This document shows, piece by piece, positions 25,067 through 32,791 of a stretch of 43,773 nt of DNA. Below the pieces are notes generated by a model that saw only the letters and a list, made by a program, of their open reading frames with translations, did not search any database and had not been told where the DNA came from. How positions within the stretch are numbered: the first letter of the stretch is position 1; the number at the start of each line of letters is the position of its first letter. The stretch spans positions 1 through 43,773 of the forward strand of contig CAZBLH010000016.1 of assembly GCA_964492775.1 (NCBI GenBank). The letters are read 5' to 3'. The stretch is from WRDS01 sp964492775 (GTDB taxonomy: Bacteria > Actinomycetota > Coriobacteriia > Anaerosomatales > PHET01). Both the position numbers and the translations under genes were made by a program.

Positions 25067-26355
25067 GCATCATCACCGACGTCTTCTCTCGCGAGATCCT
25101 GGATTCGCGTGGAAACCCGACCGTGGAGGTCGAGGTGGTCTTGGACGACGGAAGCTTCGGGACCGCAGCCGTGCCCTCTGGTGCCTCGACCGGCGCGTTC
25201 GAGGCCGTCGAGCTCCGTGATGCGGACGATGCCCGATACCTCGGAAAAGGCGTGCGCAAGGCCGTCGAGAACGTGAACACCACCATAGCCGATGAGCTCA
25301 TCGGCGAGGATGCGAGTGACCAGCGTGCAGTGGACGCGCTCTTGCTCGAGCTGGACGGCACCGAGAACAAGGGAAGCCTCGGAGCCAACGCCATCCTCGG
25401 CGTTTCGCTTGCCGCCGCGAAGGCGGCTGCCGAGTCGACCGGTCTCACCCTGTACAGCTATATCGGCGGCGTGAACGCGCATGAGCTTCCCGTGCCGATG
25501 ATGAACATTCTGAACGGTGGTGCTCACGCCGACAACAACGTCGACCTGCAGGAGTTCATGGTCATGCCGGTCGGCGCGCCCTCGTTCGCCGAGGCGCTGC
25601 GCTGGTGTGCCGAGATCTACCACACGCTCAAGAAGGTGCTGCACGATCGCGGGCTTGGCACTGGCGTGGGCGATGAAGGCGGCTTTGCGCCCGACCTGGC
25701 GTCGAACGAGGATGCGCTCAAGGTCATCATGGAGGCGATCGACAAGGCCGGTTACTCCGCAGGCGATGAGATCATGATCGCGCTCGACCCCGCCTCAACC
25801 GAGTTCTACGACGCCGACCGGGGCCTCTACGCTCTCGCTGGTGAGGGACGCGAGCTAACCAGCGAGCAGATGGTCGAGTTCTGGGCCGACCTCGCCGAGC
25901 GCTATCCGATCATCTCGATCGAGGATGGTATGGCCGAGGAGGACTGGGAGGGTTGGAAGCTCCTGACCGACCGGATCGGCGACCGCGTGCAGCTTGTGGG
26001 TGACGACCTGTTCGTCACCAACACGGAGCGGCTGGTGAAGGGCATCGAGCTTGGTGTGGCGAACGCCATCTTGGTCAAGGTGAACCAGATTGGTTCTCTT
26101 ACCGAGACGCTCGAGGCGATCGAGACTGCCAAGCGCGCCGGGTACGCCTGCGTGATCTCTCACCGCTCGGGCGAGACCGAGGACACCACCATCGCCGACT
26201 TGGCCGTCGCCACCAACGCCGGCCAGATCAAGACCGGGGCGCCTGCGCGCTCGGACAGGGTGGCCAAGTACAACCGCCTGTTGCGCATCGAGGAGGAGCT
26301 CGCCGCGTCCTCGCAGTACGCTGGACCCGCTGCGTTCTACAACATCAGTCGCTAG
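25063..26355 (+). CDS. eno: Enolase
   Basis: A 430-residue glycolytic enzyme that dehydrates 2-phosphoglycerate to phosphoenolpyruvate. It starts with REILDSRGNPTVEVEV and contains PSGASTG, MMNILNGGAHADNN, GVGDEGGFAPDL, the metal ligands in SIEDGMAEEDWEG and VGDDLFVTN, the catalytic Lys in ILVKVNQIGSL, and the signature SHRSGETEDTTIADLAVA. ATG 25063 overlaps the mazG stop. Codon use leans strongly to C-ending codons, as expected for a highly expressed gene. Pyruvate kinase follows one gene later. Confidence 0.98.
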   Translation: MSIITDVFSREILDSRGNPTVEVEVVLDDGSFGTAAVPSGASTGAFEAVELRDADDARYLGKGVRKAVENVNTTIADELIGEDASDQRAVDALLLELDGTENKGSLGANAILGVSLAAAKAAAESTGLTLYSYIGGVNAHELPVPMMNILNGGAHADNNVDLQEFMVMPVGAPSFAEALRWCAEIYHTLKKVLHDRGLGTGVGDEGGFAPDLASNEDALKVIMEAIDKAGYSAGDEIMIALDPASTEFYDADRGLYALAGEGRELTSEQMVEFWADLAERYPIISIEDGMAEEDWEGWKLLTDRIGDRVQLVGDDLFVTNTERLVKGIELGVANAILVKVNQIGSLTETLEAIETAKRAGYACVISHRSGETEDTTIADLAVATNAGQIKTGAPARSDRVAKYNRLLRIEEELAASSQYAGPAAFYNISR

Positions 26356-26379
26356 AGAGCCGGCTTGTAGCAGACGGCG

Positions 26380-27270
26380 ATGACCAAACCAGCCGAGAAC
26401 GACGGCAAACCGGCGACGCCGTACCGGTACGGCGTTCCCATAGAAGACACCCTCGAGCGCCGCGAGCGTTTCGCGAAGGAATCGGGTTGCGACTTCGGCG
26501 CTGACCGGGTGTTCCCGGAGCTGATCTCAGCACTCCTGGCCGAGATCCCGGAGGGCATGGACCTGCTCGAGGTTGGGCCCGCTATCGGCCTGCTCACCGA
26601 AGAGCTGATCGCGAAAGCACGTTCACTCACCGTGATAGAACCCTCGGAGGGTATGATCGCCTGCCTGAAAGAGAAGCCCTTCTCGGCGGATGAGCGCCTC
26701 ACCATCCTGCAGGGCATGGCCGAGGACCTGCCTGCCGATGCGCAGTTCGGGGCCGCGGTCGTGACGTTCACGCCGCGTCGCGGCATGGGGCTGCTGCATC
26801 TGCTCAGTGAGCTCTCCGAGCACGTGAGCGACCTGGTGGTCATGATCGTAGACGAGGATGCGTCGCTCGACTGGGCGCACTTGGGTCGGGCCGCGCTCGC
26901 GTTCGGGTTTGACGTGCGGTTGCACCTGGTGCGAGAAGAGGGCCAAGACGCGGAGGCGCGGCGCGGCGTGGTCTTCGTGGCGGATGTGCGCAGTAGGGTA
27001 GGGCGTGCGGCCGACGTCAGTGTGTGGGACTTCGAGGCTCGGGTCATCGAGGTGCCGTACCCCGCACCGCGCGGAACTGCGACCCGGCTCATCCGGTACC
27101 TGCTCGCCGGTGGAGATCGCGCGTTCACGCTACATACCGCGCCCGAGGGCGCTACGAGGCTCTACGGCAACCTGCGCACCGCGGCGCACCGCCTCGCCCG
27201 CGACGAGATTACCGTGCGGCGTACCGACGATGGCATTCAGGTAGTGCGGTTACCTAAGGCGACGGAGTAG
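26380..27270 (+). CDS. SAM-dependent methyltransferase-like protein
   Basis: A 296-residue protein with a class I SAM-binding core near its N-terminus: LLEVGPAIGLLTEELIAK (motif I), LTVIEPSEGMIACLKE and a following ILQGMAEDLP. The remainder is not familiar to me; no substrate-binding motif stands out. It lies between enolase and pyruvate kinase, 25 bases after eno and with a weak terminator after it, so it may be read from the mazG-eno message. Methyltransferase activity is inferred only from the fold signature. Confidence 0.65.
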   Translation: MTKPAENDGKPATPYRYGVPIEDTLERRERFAKESGCDFGADRVFPELISALLAEIPEGMDLLEVGPAIGLLTEELIAKARSLTVIEPSEGMIACLKEKPFSADERLTILQGMAEDLPADAQFGAAVVTFTPRRGMGLLHLLSELSEHVSDLVVMIVDEDASLDWAHLGRAALAFGFDVRLHLVREEGQDAEARRGVVFVADVRSRVGRAADVSVWDFEARVIEVPYPAPRGTATRLIRYLLAGGDRAFTLHTAPEGATRLYGNLRTAAHRLARDEITVRRTDDGIQVVRLPKATE

Positions 27271-27290
27271 CACGGGTCACGCCGTGTTTT
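27271..27290 (+). terminator. Weak terminator before pyruvate kinase
   Basis: CACGG (27271-27275) and CCGTG (27282-27286) form a 5-bp stem directly after the stop codon, followed by TTTT (27287-27290). The short stem makes efficiency doubtful. Confidence 0.4.
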
Positions 27291-27330
27291 CGGCTGCGGG
27301 GTGCTGTGCGCATGCCTCCCCCTCGGCGGG

Positions 27331-27336
27331 TACACT
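27331..27336 (+). promoter_or_regulatory. Possible -10 box for pyruvate kinase
   Basis: TACACT lies 28 bases before ATG 27365, with the ribosome site between. No clear -35 is visible at normal spacing. The weak terminator just upstream supports a separate transcript start. Confidence 0.4.
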
Positions 27337-27364
27337 CTTTCCAGTCAGCCCGGAGGGAGTGTCC

Positions 27365-28765
27365 ATGCGTCGCACCAAGGTCGTTGCAACATTCGGCCCA
27401 GCCTCCGCCTCGCCGGAGACCGTCGCGCAGATGATCGCGGCCGGGGTCGATGTGGCACGCTTCAATGCCGCGCACTCATCGGCTGATGATCTGGAACGGC
27501 GGGTGGCCGAGGTGCGCTCGGCTGCCGCAGCAGCAGGCCGACAGGTCGCCGTGCTCGTCGATCTCGCGGGACCCAAGATCCGCCTCGGCGAGGTCAGCCC
27601 GGGCACCGTGCTGAGTCCAGGCTCGGAGTTCAGGCTCGTCTCGGCGGTATGCCACGGGGATGAGTCTCAGGCGTGCATCGCCCATGCAGGCCTGGCTGCA
27701 GACGTCTCGTACGGGGACCGCATTCTCATAGATGACGGGCGCATCGAACTCGTGGTGGAGCGCATCGACGGCGATGACGTCGTCACCCGCGTATCCAGCG
27801 GCGGTCCGCTTGAGAGCCGCAAGGGCGTCAACGTGCCCGGCGTGACGCTGTCGGTCGAGCCGATCACCGAGGCCGACCGAGCCGCCCTTGCATGGGCGCA
27901 ACAGGCCGGAGTGGACTGGATCGGGCAGTCATTCGTCCGTTCCGCGCAGGATGTGTACGACCTGCGTGAGCTGATGGGGGACAGAGTGATCCCCATCATG
28001 GCCAAGATCGAGAAGCACGAGGCATCCGGCGACATCGAGGGCATCGTCAAGGCCGCCGACGGCGTGATGGTCGCCCGCGGCGACCTGGCCGTCGAGACCG
28101 CTCCAGAGCGGGTCCCCGTTCTGCAGCGCAGAATTGTGGCGGTTGCTCGCGAGTCCGGGTGTCCCGTGGTCATCGCCACCGAGATGCTTGACTCCATGCG
28201 CACGCAGCGCCGACCGACGCGTGCCGAGGCAAGCGACGTAGCCAACGCCATCTTCGCCCACGCCGACGCGGTGATGCTCTCAGGTGAGACGGCTATGGGC
28301 GCGTACCCGGTCGAGTCGGTCGAGACGATGGTCCGCATCATCGAGGCCGCCGAGCAGGCCAGCGATTCATCGGTCAGGCCGCTGGGAGGTTGCCGGCTTG
28401 ACAGCATCCAGTCGGCCATGTCGGTGGCGGCCTGCGAGCTTGCTGGCGATCTCGACGCGACAGCGATCATCCCGCTCACGCAATCCGGAGCTACCGCGCG
28501 TGCGGTCGCGCGGCATCGCCCACGGGCGCCAATCATCGCGGTGACCCCCAGCGAGTGGACCGCGCGCAAGCTTGCGATCGTGTGGGGCGTGCATTCGGTG
28601 CCGACGCCGTTCTCGGGCAGCGCCGAAGAGCTGTTCGATACGGCCGTGCGCGTGGCGCGCGAGGCCGGATGGGTGAGTCCCGGCGACGCCGTCGTGCTGA
28701 CTGCGGGGCTCTTCTCGCGCACCCAAGGTGGCACCGACATGGTGCACGCTCGAATCGTTTCTTGA
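27365..28765 (+). CDS. pyk: Pyruvate kinase
   Basis: A 466-residue glycolytic enzyme converting phosphoenolpyruvate and ADP to pyruvate and ATP. Motifs in order: TKVVATFGPASAS, the substrate and K+ region VARFNAAHSS, VDLAGPKIRLGE, the B domain with ILIDDGRIEL, the catalytic IMAKIEKHEA, the signature DGVMVARGDLAVE, and VIATEMLDSM. The motif around residue 35 reads ARFNAAHS where most have VRLNFSHG. The start is ATG 27365, with CGGAGGGAG upstream. The C-terminal PK domain ends in GGTDMVHARIVS, with no extra C-terminal phosphotransfer-like domain. Confidence 0.96.
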   Translation: MRRTKVVATFGPASASPETVAQMIAAGVDVARFNAAHSSADDLERRVAEVRSAAAAAGRQVAVLVDLAGPKIRLGEVSPGTVLSPGSEFRLVSAVCHGDESQACIAHAGLAADVSYGDRILIDDGRIELVVERIDGDDVVTRVSSGGPLESRKGVNVPGVTLSVEPITEADRAALAWAQQAGVDWIGQSFVRSAQDVYDLRELMGDRVIPIMAKIEKHEASGDIEGIVKAADGVMVARGDLAVETAPERVPVLQRRIVAVARESGCPVVIATEMLDSMRTQRRPTRAEASDVANAIFAHADAVMLSGETAMGAYPVESVETMVRIIEAAEQASDSSVRPLGGCRLDSIQSAMSVAACELAGDLDATAIIPLTQSGATARAVARHRPRAPIIAVTPSEWTARKLAIVWGVHSVPTPFSGSAEELFDTAVRVAREAGWVSPGDAVVLTAGLFSRTQGGTDMVHARIVS

Positions 28766-28797
28766 GCGGGAGGCGTCCATACAGAGCGGCTTAAGCC

Positions 28798-28818
28798 TCT
28801 ACCTGACGTACAGGTAGA
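28798..28818. repeat. Perfect inverted repeat before the FtsB-like gene
   Basis: TCTACCTG (28798-28805) and CAGGTAGA (28811-28818) are exact complements around ACGTA. It lies 33 bases after pyk and ends where the -35 of a TACCAT -10 box (28839-28844) would sit. That position suits a repressor operator; a terminator is less likely because no T tract follows. Confidence 0.5.
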
Positions 28819-28860
28819 TGGGCGGGTGTCTCCCGTGCTACCATCGCCCTAACGACCGAC

Positions 28861-29517
28861 ATGCAAGCCCGCCCATTGGACTCTTCAGGTATGACGCCGA
28901 GGAAAACGCAGCAAGGGGCTTCCGCGAGCGGCCGACGGGCATCTGGTTTCACGGGCGCCCGTGCGGCTGCTTCTTCCCGTTCCAAGACCACTAGCCGCAG
29001 CAGCGCATCCACGAAGCGCGCCTCTTCGGGCAAGGCGGCGACTGGTTCGACCAAGCCCCGCCCGAAGTCAGGCAAGGCCGCGTCTTCGACTTCGAAGAAG
29101 TCGGTGTCCGCTTCGCGTCAGCGCTCGGGTGGGCTCACTCTTCTTGGGAAGCTGGCCGCGGCCGGAGTGACACTCCTCGCGCTCGCTTGGGCGTTCTATC
29201 CCGCCATGGCGGTCCAGTATCGCGAGACTCGGGACCTCAACCGGCTTGCCGCCGAGAAGAGCGCCATTGAGCAGCGCAACTCCGAGCTCAAGGAGCAGGT
29301 CGACAAGCTCAAGACCCCAGCCGGCGTGGAGGATTACGCGCGCAGCCAGCTCGGGCTCGTCAAGAAGGGCGAGAACGTGGTGGTCGTCATCGACGAGGAC
29401 CCGAGCGCCGAGCAGACCTCAGCGAGCCAGGCCCCGGACCTGATTGGCGGAATGGGTCCTGACACAGGCACCGGTCCTTGGACCGCCTTCCTGGATCTGC
29501 TGTTCGGGTACGAGTGA
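28861..29517 (+). CDS. Septum formation initiator (FtsB/DivIC-like)
   Basis: A 218-residue single-pass membrane protein of the divisome, related to FtsB/DivIC, which link FtsL and FtsQ to septal synthesis. The long N-terminal tail (about 95 residues) is unusually rich in Ser, Lys, Arg and Ala and is probably disordered and cytoplasmic. A transmembrane helix follows (LAAAGVTLLALAWAFYP), then the coiled coil (RETRDLNRLAAEKSAIEQRN and onward) and the family end motif VEDYARSQLGLVKKGENVVVV. ATG 28861 has no ribosome site; TACCAT at 28839 would place the transcript start about 10 bases upstream. ATG 28891 is a second choice. DUF501 follows with a 4-base overlap. Confidence 0.85.
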   Translation: MQARPLDSSGMTPRKTQQGASASGRRASGFTGARAAASSRSKTTSRSSASTKRASSGKAATGSTKPRPKSGKAASSTSKKSVSASRQRSGGLTLLGKLAAAGVTLLALAWAFYPAMAVQYRETRDLNRLAAEKSAIEQRNSELKEQVDKLKTPAGVEDYARSQLGLVKKGENVVVVIDEDPSAEQTSASQAPDLIGGMGPDTGTGPWTAFLDLLFGYE

Positions 29518-30074
29518 ACGCTCGTCGTGATACCGCCGGCATCACCCGGCGCGCTGGTGACGACGAGATCGTAGCCGCGCAGGTCAACCGCGTCCCGCGA
29601 ACGCCTTGGCGAGTTGTCGCCCGGTGCACCTATGGCTACCCGACAGCCATCGTATCCCCGGAAGTGCTCGATGACGGCACCCCGTTTCCGACGTACGCGT
29701 GGCTCACCTGCCCTTGGCTTGCCGAGCGCATCTCGGCCCGCGAGTCCGCCGGCGACTGTGGGCGGTGGGCGGGTCGCGTCGCCGGCGACCCCGCGCTCGC
29801 AGAGCGCGTGCGCGCGGCGGACCGCGCGCTCCGCGCCGCACGCGCGGTTGAGGGTGCCCCGGGCACTGCGGCGGCGATCTCCGGCGCGTGCGACGCGGTC
29901 GGGATCGCCGGGCAACGCGACCCGCTGCGCGTGAAGTGCCTTCACGCGCGCGCAGCGCTCGCACTCGCAGGGGTGAGCGACCCGATTGGGGAAGAACTGT
30001 TGGCCGCGGAGAGAGAGTGCCCCGACGCCCGGTGCGAGCGCCTGCGCTCCACGGCCCAAGGCGATGACGAGTAG
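29514..30074 (+). CDS. DUF501 domain-containing protein
   Basis: A 186-residue protein of the actinobacterial DUF501 family, of unknown function. Recognition rests on VNRVPRTPWRVVARCTYGYPTAIVSP (in pieces), DGTPFPTYAWLTCPWL, the ESAGDCGRW segment, and VKCLHARAALALAG, which hold four conserved Cys/His positions. The start is GTG 29514, overlapping the FtsB-like stop (GTGA). The FtsB-DUF501-ppx order is conserved in Actinobacteria, which supports the lineage call and suggests a link to division or envelope growth. Confidence 0.88.
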   Translation: MNARRDTAGITRRAGDDEIVAAQVNRVPRTPWRVVARCTYGYPTAIVSPEVLDDGTPFPTYAWLTCPWLAERISARESAGDCGRWAGRVAGDPALAERVRAADRALRAARAVEGAPGTAAAISGACDAVGIAGQRDPLRVKCLHARAALALAGVSDPIGEELLAAERECPDARCERLRSTAQGDDE

Positions 30075-30087
30075 GGACCGGCTGAAG

Positions 30088-31098
30088 ATGGACAGCACAG
30101 CGCACGAGGACGAGAGGCGCGAGGTTGTGCGGCTCGCAGCGATTGATATCGGGACCGTCACTACGCGTCTGCTCGTCGCCGACGTCGACGAGTTCGGCAT
30201 CTGCGAGGTCGAACGCTCGACCCAGATCACGCACCTCGGCGAGGGTCTCTCGGCAAGCGGCGAACTCGCGCCCGAGGCGATGCGCAGGGTGGCCGACGTC
30301 ATCGGTGGGTACGCGCTGCGGATGGGTGCGCTTGGCGTCGAGTCCTACTCGGCGATAGCCACGAGCGCCAGCCGGGATGCGGGCAACGCCACCGAGTTCG
30401 CCGAGATGCTCTCCGCGCACGGTGTCGTCGTCGAGGTGATCAGCGGCTCACGCGAGGCCGAGCTCTCGTTCCTCGGCGCGACGTACGAGCACAGCGGGGA
30501 GCGGCTGCTTGTGGTCGACTGTGGTGGTGGGTCGACCGAGCTCATCCTCGGCGATGCAGCCAAAGTGTCCAGCGGCGGTCCTGCTGCGGGCCCAGAGGAC
30601 GCTGACACGGCGAACACGATTCACGCTGCGCGCTCAATCGACGTGGGCAGCAAGCGGATGACCGAGCGGTACCTGCTGTCCGACCCGCCGCGGCGCGACG
30701 AGATCGACTCAGCGCGTGCCTGGGCTACGGGCGAGTTCCGCTACTACTTCGATCGCCTGGACGAACCGCCGAGCGAGATGCTGGCGCTTGCGGGTACCGC
30801 GACCACGATCGCGGCCATCAAACTCGGGCTCGCTGAGTACGATCCCGCACTCGTTCATGGCCTCGCGGTCGCCGGGTCCGAGGTCTCCGAGATACTCGAG
30901 ATGTTGGCGGCGTTACCCTTCGAGGAGCGTCTCGGCGTAACCGGGCTTCACCCGGGGCGCGCGGGGGTCATCGTCGCCGGTGCGCTCATCCTGGAGACGG
31001 TGCTCGCGCTCGCCGGACTCGACCAGATGATCGTGAGCGAGCACGACATCCTGTATGGGATACTGTTGGACGCCCTGCGCAAGCGGCGGGGGGCGTGA
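30088..31098 (+). CDS. Ppx/GppA phosphatase family protein
   Basis: A 336-residue ASKHA-fold phosphatase of the exopolyphosphatase / (p)ppGpp phosphohydrolase family, which trims polyphosphate or pppGpp. Visible are the first nucleotide-binding loop LAAIDIGTVTTRLLV (Val-Thr replaces the usual Asn-Ser), TSASRDAGNATEF, SREAELSFLGA, LLVVDCGGGSTELILG and GTATTIAAIKLG. The start is uncertain: ATG 30088 has AGGGA 10 bases upstream, while ATG 30064 would overlap DUF501 by 11 bases. The C-terminal HD domain of some Ppx proteins is absent. tRNA-Leu follows 11 bases after the stop. Confidence 0.88.
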   Translation: MDSTAHEDERREVVRLAAIDIGTVTTRLLVADVDEFGICEVERSTQITHLGEGLSASGELAPEAMRRVADVIGGYALRMGALGVESYSAIATSASRDAGNATEFAEMLSAHGVVVEVISGSREAELSFLGATYEHSGERLLVVDCGGGSTELILGDAAKVSSGGPAAGPEDADTANTIHAARSIDVGSKRMTERYLLSDPPRRDEIDSARAWATGEFRYYFDRLDEPPSEMLALAGTATTIAAIKLGLAEYDPALVHGLAVAGSEVSEILEMLAALPFEERLGVTGLHPGRAGVIVAGALILETVLALAGLDQMIVSEHDILYGILLDALRKRRGA

Positions 31099-31109
31099 CC
31101 TCGGCGCAT

Positions 31110-31197
31110 GGCGGCGTATCCGAACTGGCACAGGATGCGGACTTAAAATCCGCTGGCCCCTCGGGGCTTGTGGGTTCGAATCCCACCGCCGCCACCA
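31110..31197 (+). tRNA. tRNA-Leu (anticodon UAA)
   Basis: An 88-base type II tRNA including encoded CCA (31195-31197). Acceptor arms GGCGGCG (31110-31116) and CGCCGCC (31187-31193) pair fully. The anticodon stem GCGGA/TCCGC holds the loop CTTAAAA with anticodon TAA at 31144-31146. A long variable arm (GCCCC-TC-GGGGC) and T arm GTGGG-TTCGAAT-CCCAC complete the cloverleaf. The long variable arm and the anticodon fit Leu. It lies between ppx and selD without a clear promoter. Confidence 0.95.
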
Positions 31198-31295
31198 CCG
31201 GGACACCCAGGCTCGTGCGGCCGAGTTTGAGCGACCTGGCTGAAGAGTCCGCCGCGATGCCAGTGGGTGTATTTCGCCAGAGGGAGGACTGACCC

Positions 31296-32351
31296 ATGAG
31301 CGATACGACCGGCGGTGAGCCCGTCCGGCTGACCCAGTTGTCCAGCAAGGCTGGTTGAGCGGCCAAATGGGGTCCGGAGGACCTCCAGGCAGTGCTTGAC
31401 AAGATTGCGCCCGGCAACTCAGAGGCGCTCATGCTCGGCTTCGAGACGAGTGATGACTCGGCGGTCTACCGGATGTCGGATGACACCGCGGTGCTGCTGA
31501 CGGTCGATTTCTTCACGCCCATCGTGGATGATCCATACGACTTCGGCAGGATCACCGCGGCCAACGCGCTCTCGGACATCTACGCGATGGGGGGTCAGCC
31601 GCTGACGGCGATGAACCTGCTCGCGTTCCCGTGCTCGCTCGGCGCCGATGTGGTCGGCGAGGTCGTGCGAGGCGGCGCCGAGAAGGTGGCAGAGGCCGGA
31701 GCGGTGACGGTCGGGGGCCACACCATCGACGACAAGGAACCCAAGTTTGGCCTCTCGGTGATGGGCGTCGTTCACCCCGATCGGGTCGTCCGCAACCGAG
31801 GCGCCAAACCGGGCGACGCCGTCGTACTCACCAAGCCCATCGGTACGGGGCTGTGGGGTACCGCACTTAAGCGGGGGCAGGCCACCGAGAAGGACGCCCG
31901 CGAGGTCGTCGAGTCGATGGCCCTGCTGAACCGGCTCGCGGCAGAGGCGATGGTCGAGGTTGGCGTGAACGCCGGCACCGACGTCACCGGTTTCGGCCTT
32001 GCCGGGCACCTGCACGAGATGGCCGAGGCCTCCGGTTGCGCCGCTGTCATCGAGCTCGATCGGGTCCCGCTCTTCGACCGCGCGCTCGAGTGGGCGCAGA
32101 CGGGTGTAGTGCCTGGCCGAACCGCGGACGTTACCGCGTGGGCCGCCGAGTTCGTGTCGTGGGAGTCACCGAAGGAGCAGCCGGTGTGGATGAAGGTCCT
32201 CTGTGACCCTCAGACGAGTGGCGGCCTTCTGATGTCGGTGCCGTCTGGGCGAGTGGACGCCCTGGTTGCCGCTCTGCACGCGCGCGGACAGCTTGCCGCT
32301 GTGGTAGGCGCGTTTGTCGCGGGAGATCCCGGCTCGCTGGTGGTTCGATAA
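31296..32351 (+). CDS. selD: Selenide, water dikinase SelD with selenocysteine at residue 21
   Basis: A 351-residue enzyme that makes selenophosphate from selenide and ATP for Sec-tRNA synthesis. ATG 31296 has GGGAGGA upstream. TGA at 31356-31358 is in frame: TQLSSKAG-U-AAKWGPEDL, the exact place of the catalytic Cys/Sec in SelD, followed by the conserved Lys. Downstream are GFETSDDSAVYRMSDDTAVLLTVDFF (in pieces), DPYDFGRITAANALSDIYAMGG, GGHTIDDKEPKFGL, TDVTGFGLAGHL and DPQTSGGLLMSVP. An annotation stopping at TGA would begin near 31392 and lose the active site. A SECIS-like hairpin follows the TGA. It heads a selenium operon. Confidence 0.96.
31368..31387 (+). promoter_or_regulatory. SECIS-like hairpin of selD
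   Basis: TGG (31368-31370) pairs with CCA (31385-31387) and GGTCC (31371-31375) with GGACC (31379-31383) around the loop GGA. A single T (31384) is bulged. The apical loop begins 18 bases after the TGA, close to the spacing of known bacterial SECIS elements with a bulged U and G-rich loop that SelB reads. Confidence 0.6.
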
Positions 32352-32365
32352 CACCTCGGCTCGTC

Positions 32366-32371
32366 TATAAT
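32366..32371 (+). promoter_or_regulatory. Possible -10 box before yedF
   Basis: A consensus TATAAT lies 15 bases after selD and 44 before ATG 32415. The -35 candidate TTCGAT (16-base spacing, overlapping the selD stop) is poor. Confidence 0.45.
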
Positions 32372-32414
32372 GGTTGCTGCTGATGCGAGTCAACAACCGT
32401 TATGGAGGCACCCG

Positions 32415-32753
32415 ATGGCTAAGCGCGTCCTCATCCTGAGCGACACTGTTGGCGACGAGAACCCGGATCTCGGCGCGGTGTTGATGAAGAACTTCATCTA
32501 CTCTCTCGCTCGCAACGAGGTCAAGCCTGTATCGGTCATGCTCATGCACGCGGGCGTCCGTCTTGCCTGTGAGGGATCTCAGTCTCTGGAGGACCTGAAG
32601 CTTCTGGTCGAGAAGGGTGTGGCCGTCAAGGCCTGCGGGACGTGCCTCGACTACCTCGGCTTGAAAGAGTCCCTGGCCGTGGGCGAGGTGGGCACGATGC
32701 CGGCAGCCGTTGAGGCGCTGCTGGGCTCGGACGAGATCGTCACGATCTCATAG
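32415..32753 (+). CDS. yedF: YedF-like DsrE-fold selenium metabolism protein
   Basis: A 112-residue DsrE/DsrF-like protein matching the C-terminal half of YedF proteins found in selenium-using bacteria. Motifs are VLILSDTVGDENPDLGAVLMKNF (in pieces), LMHAGVRLACEGSQSLEDL, VAVKACGTCLDYLGL with the CGTC pair, and VGEVGTMPAAVEALL. The N-terminal TusA-like domain of full YedF is missing, so this is a single-domain version. It may carry or sense reduced sulfur/selenium; the function is unproven. Its place between selD and selA is the main support for a selenium role. The start is ATG 32415, with GGAGG upstream. Confidence 0.8.
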   Translation: MAKRVLILSDTVGDENPDLGAVLMKNFIYSLARNEVKPVSVMLMHAGVRLACEGSQSLEDLKLLVEKGVAVKACGTCLDYLGLKESLAVGEVGTMPAAVEALLGSDEIVTIS

Positions 32754-32755
32754 GC

Positions 32756-32791
32756 CTGACACGCGGCGCGCTTCCGATACAATTCCACACA
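32756..32791 (+). promoter_or_regulatory. Leaderless promoter of selA
   Basis: CTGACA (32756-32761), a 16-base spacer, TACAAT (32778-32783), then 7 bases to ATG 32791. This is the clearest of three leaderless-type promoters in the window because a near-consensus -35 is also present. It begins directly after the yedF stop. Confidence 0.62.
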
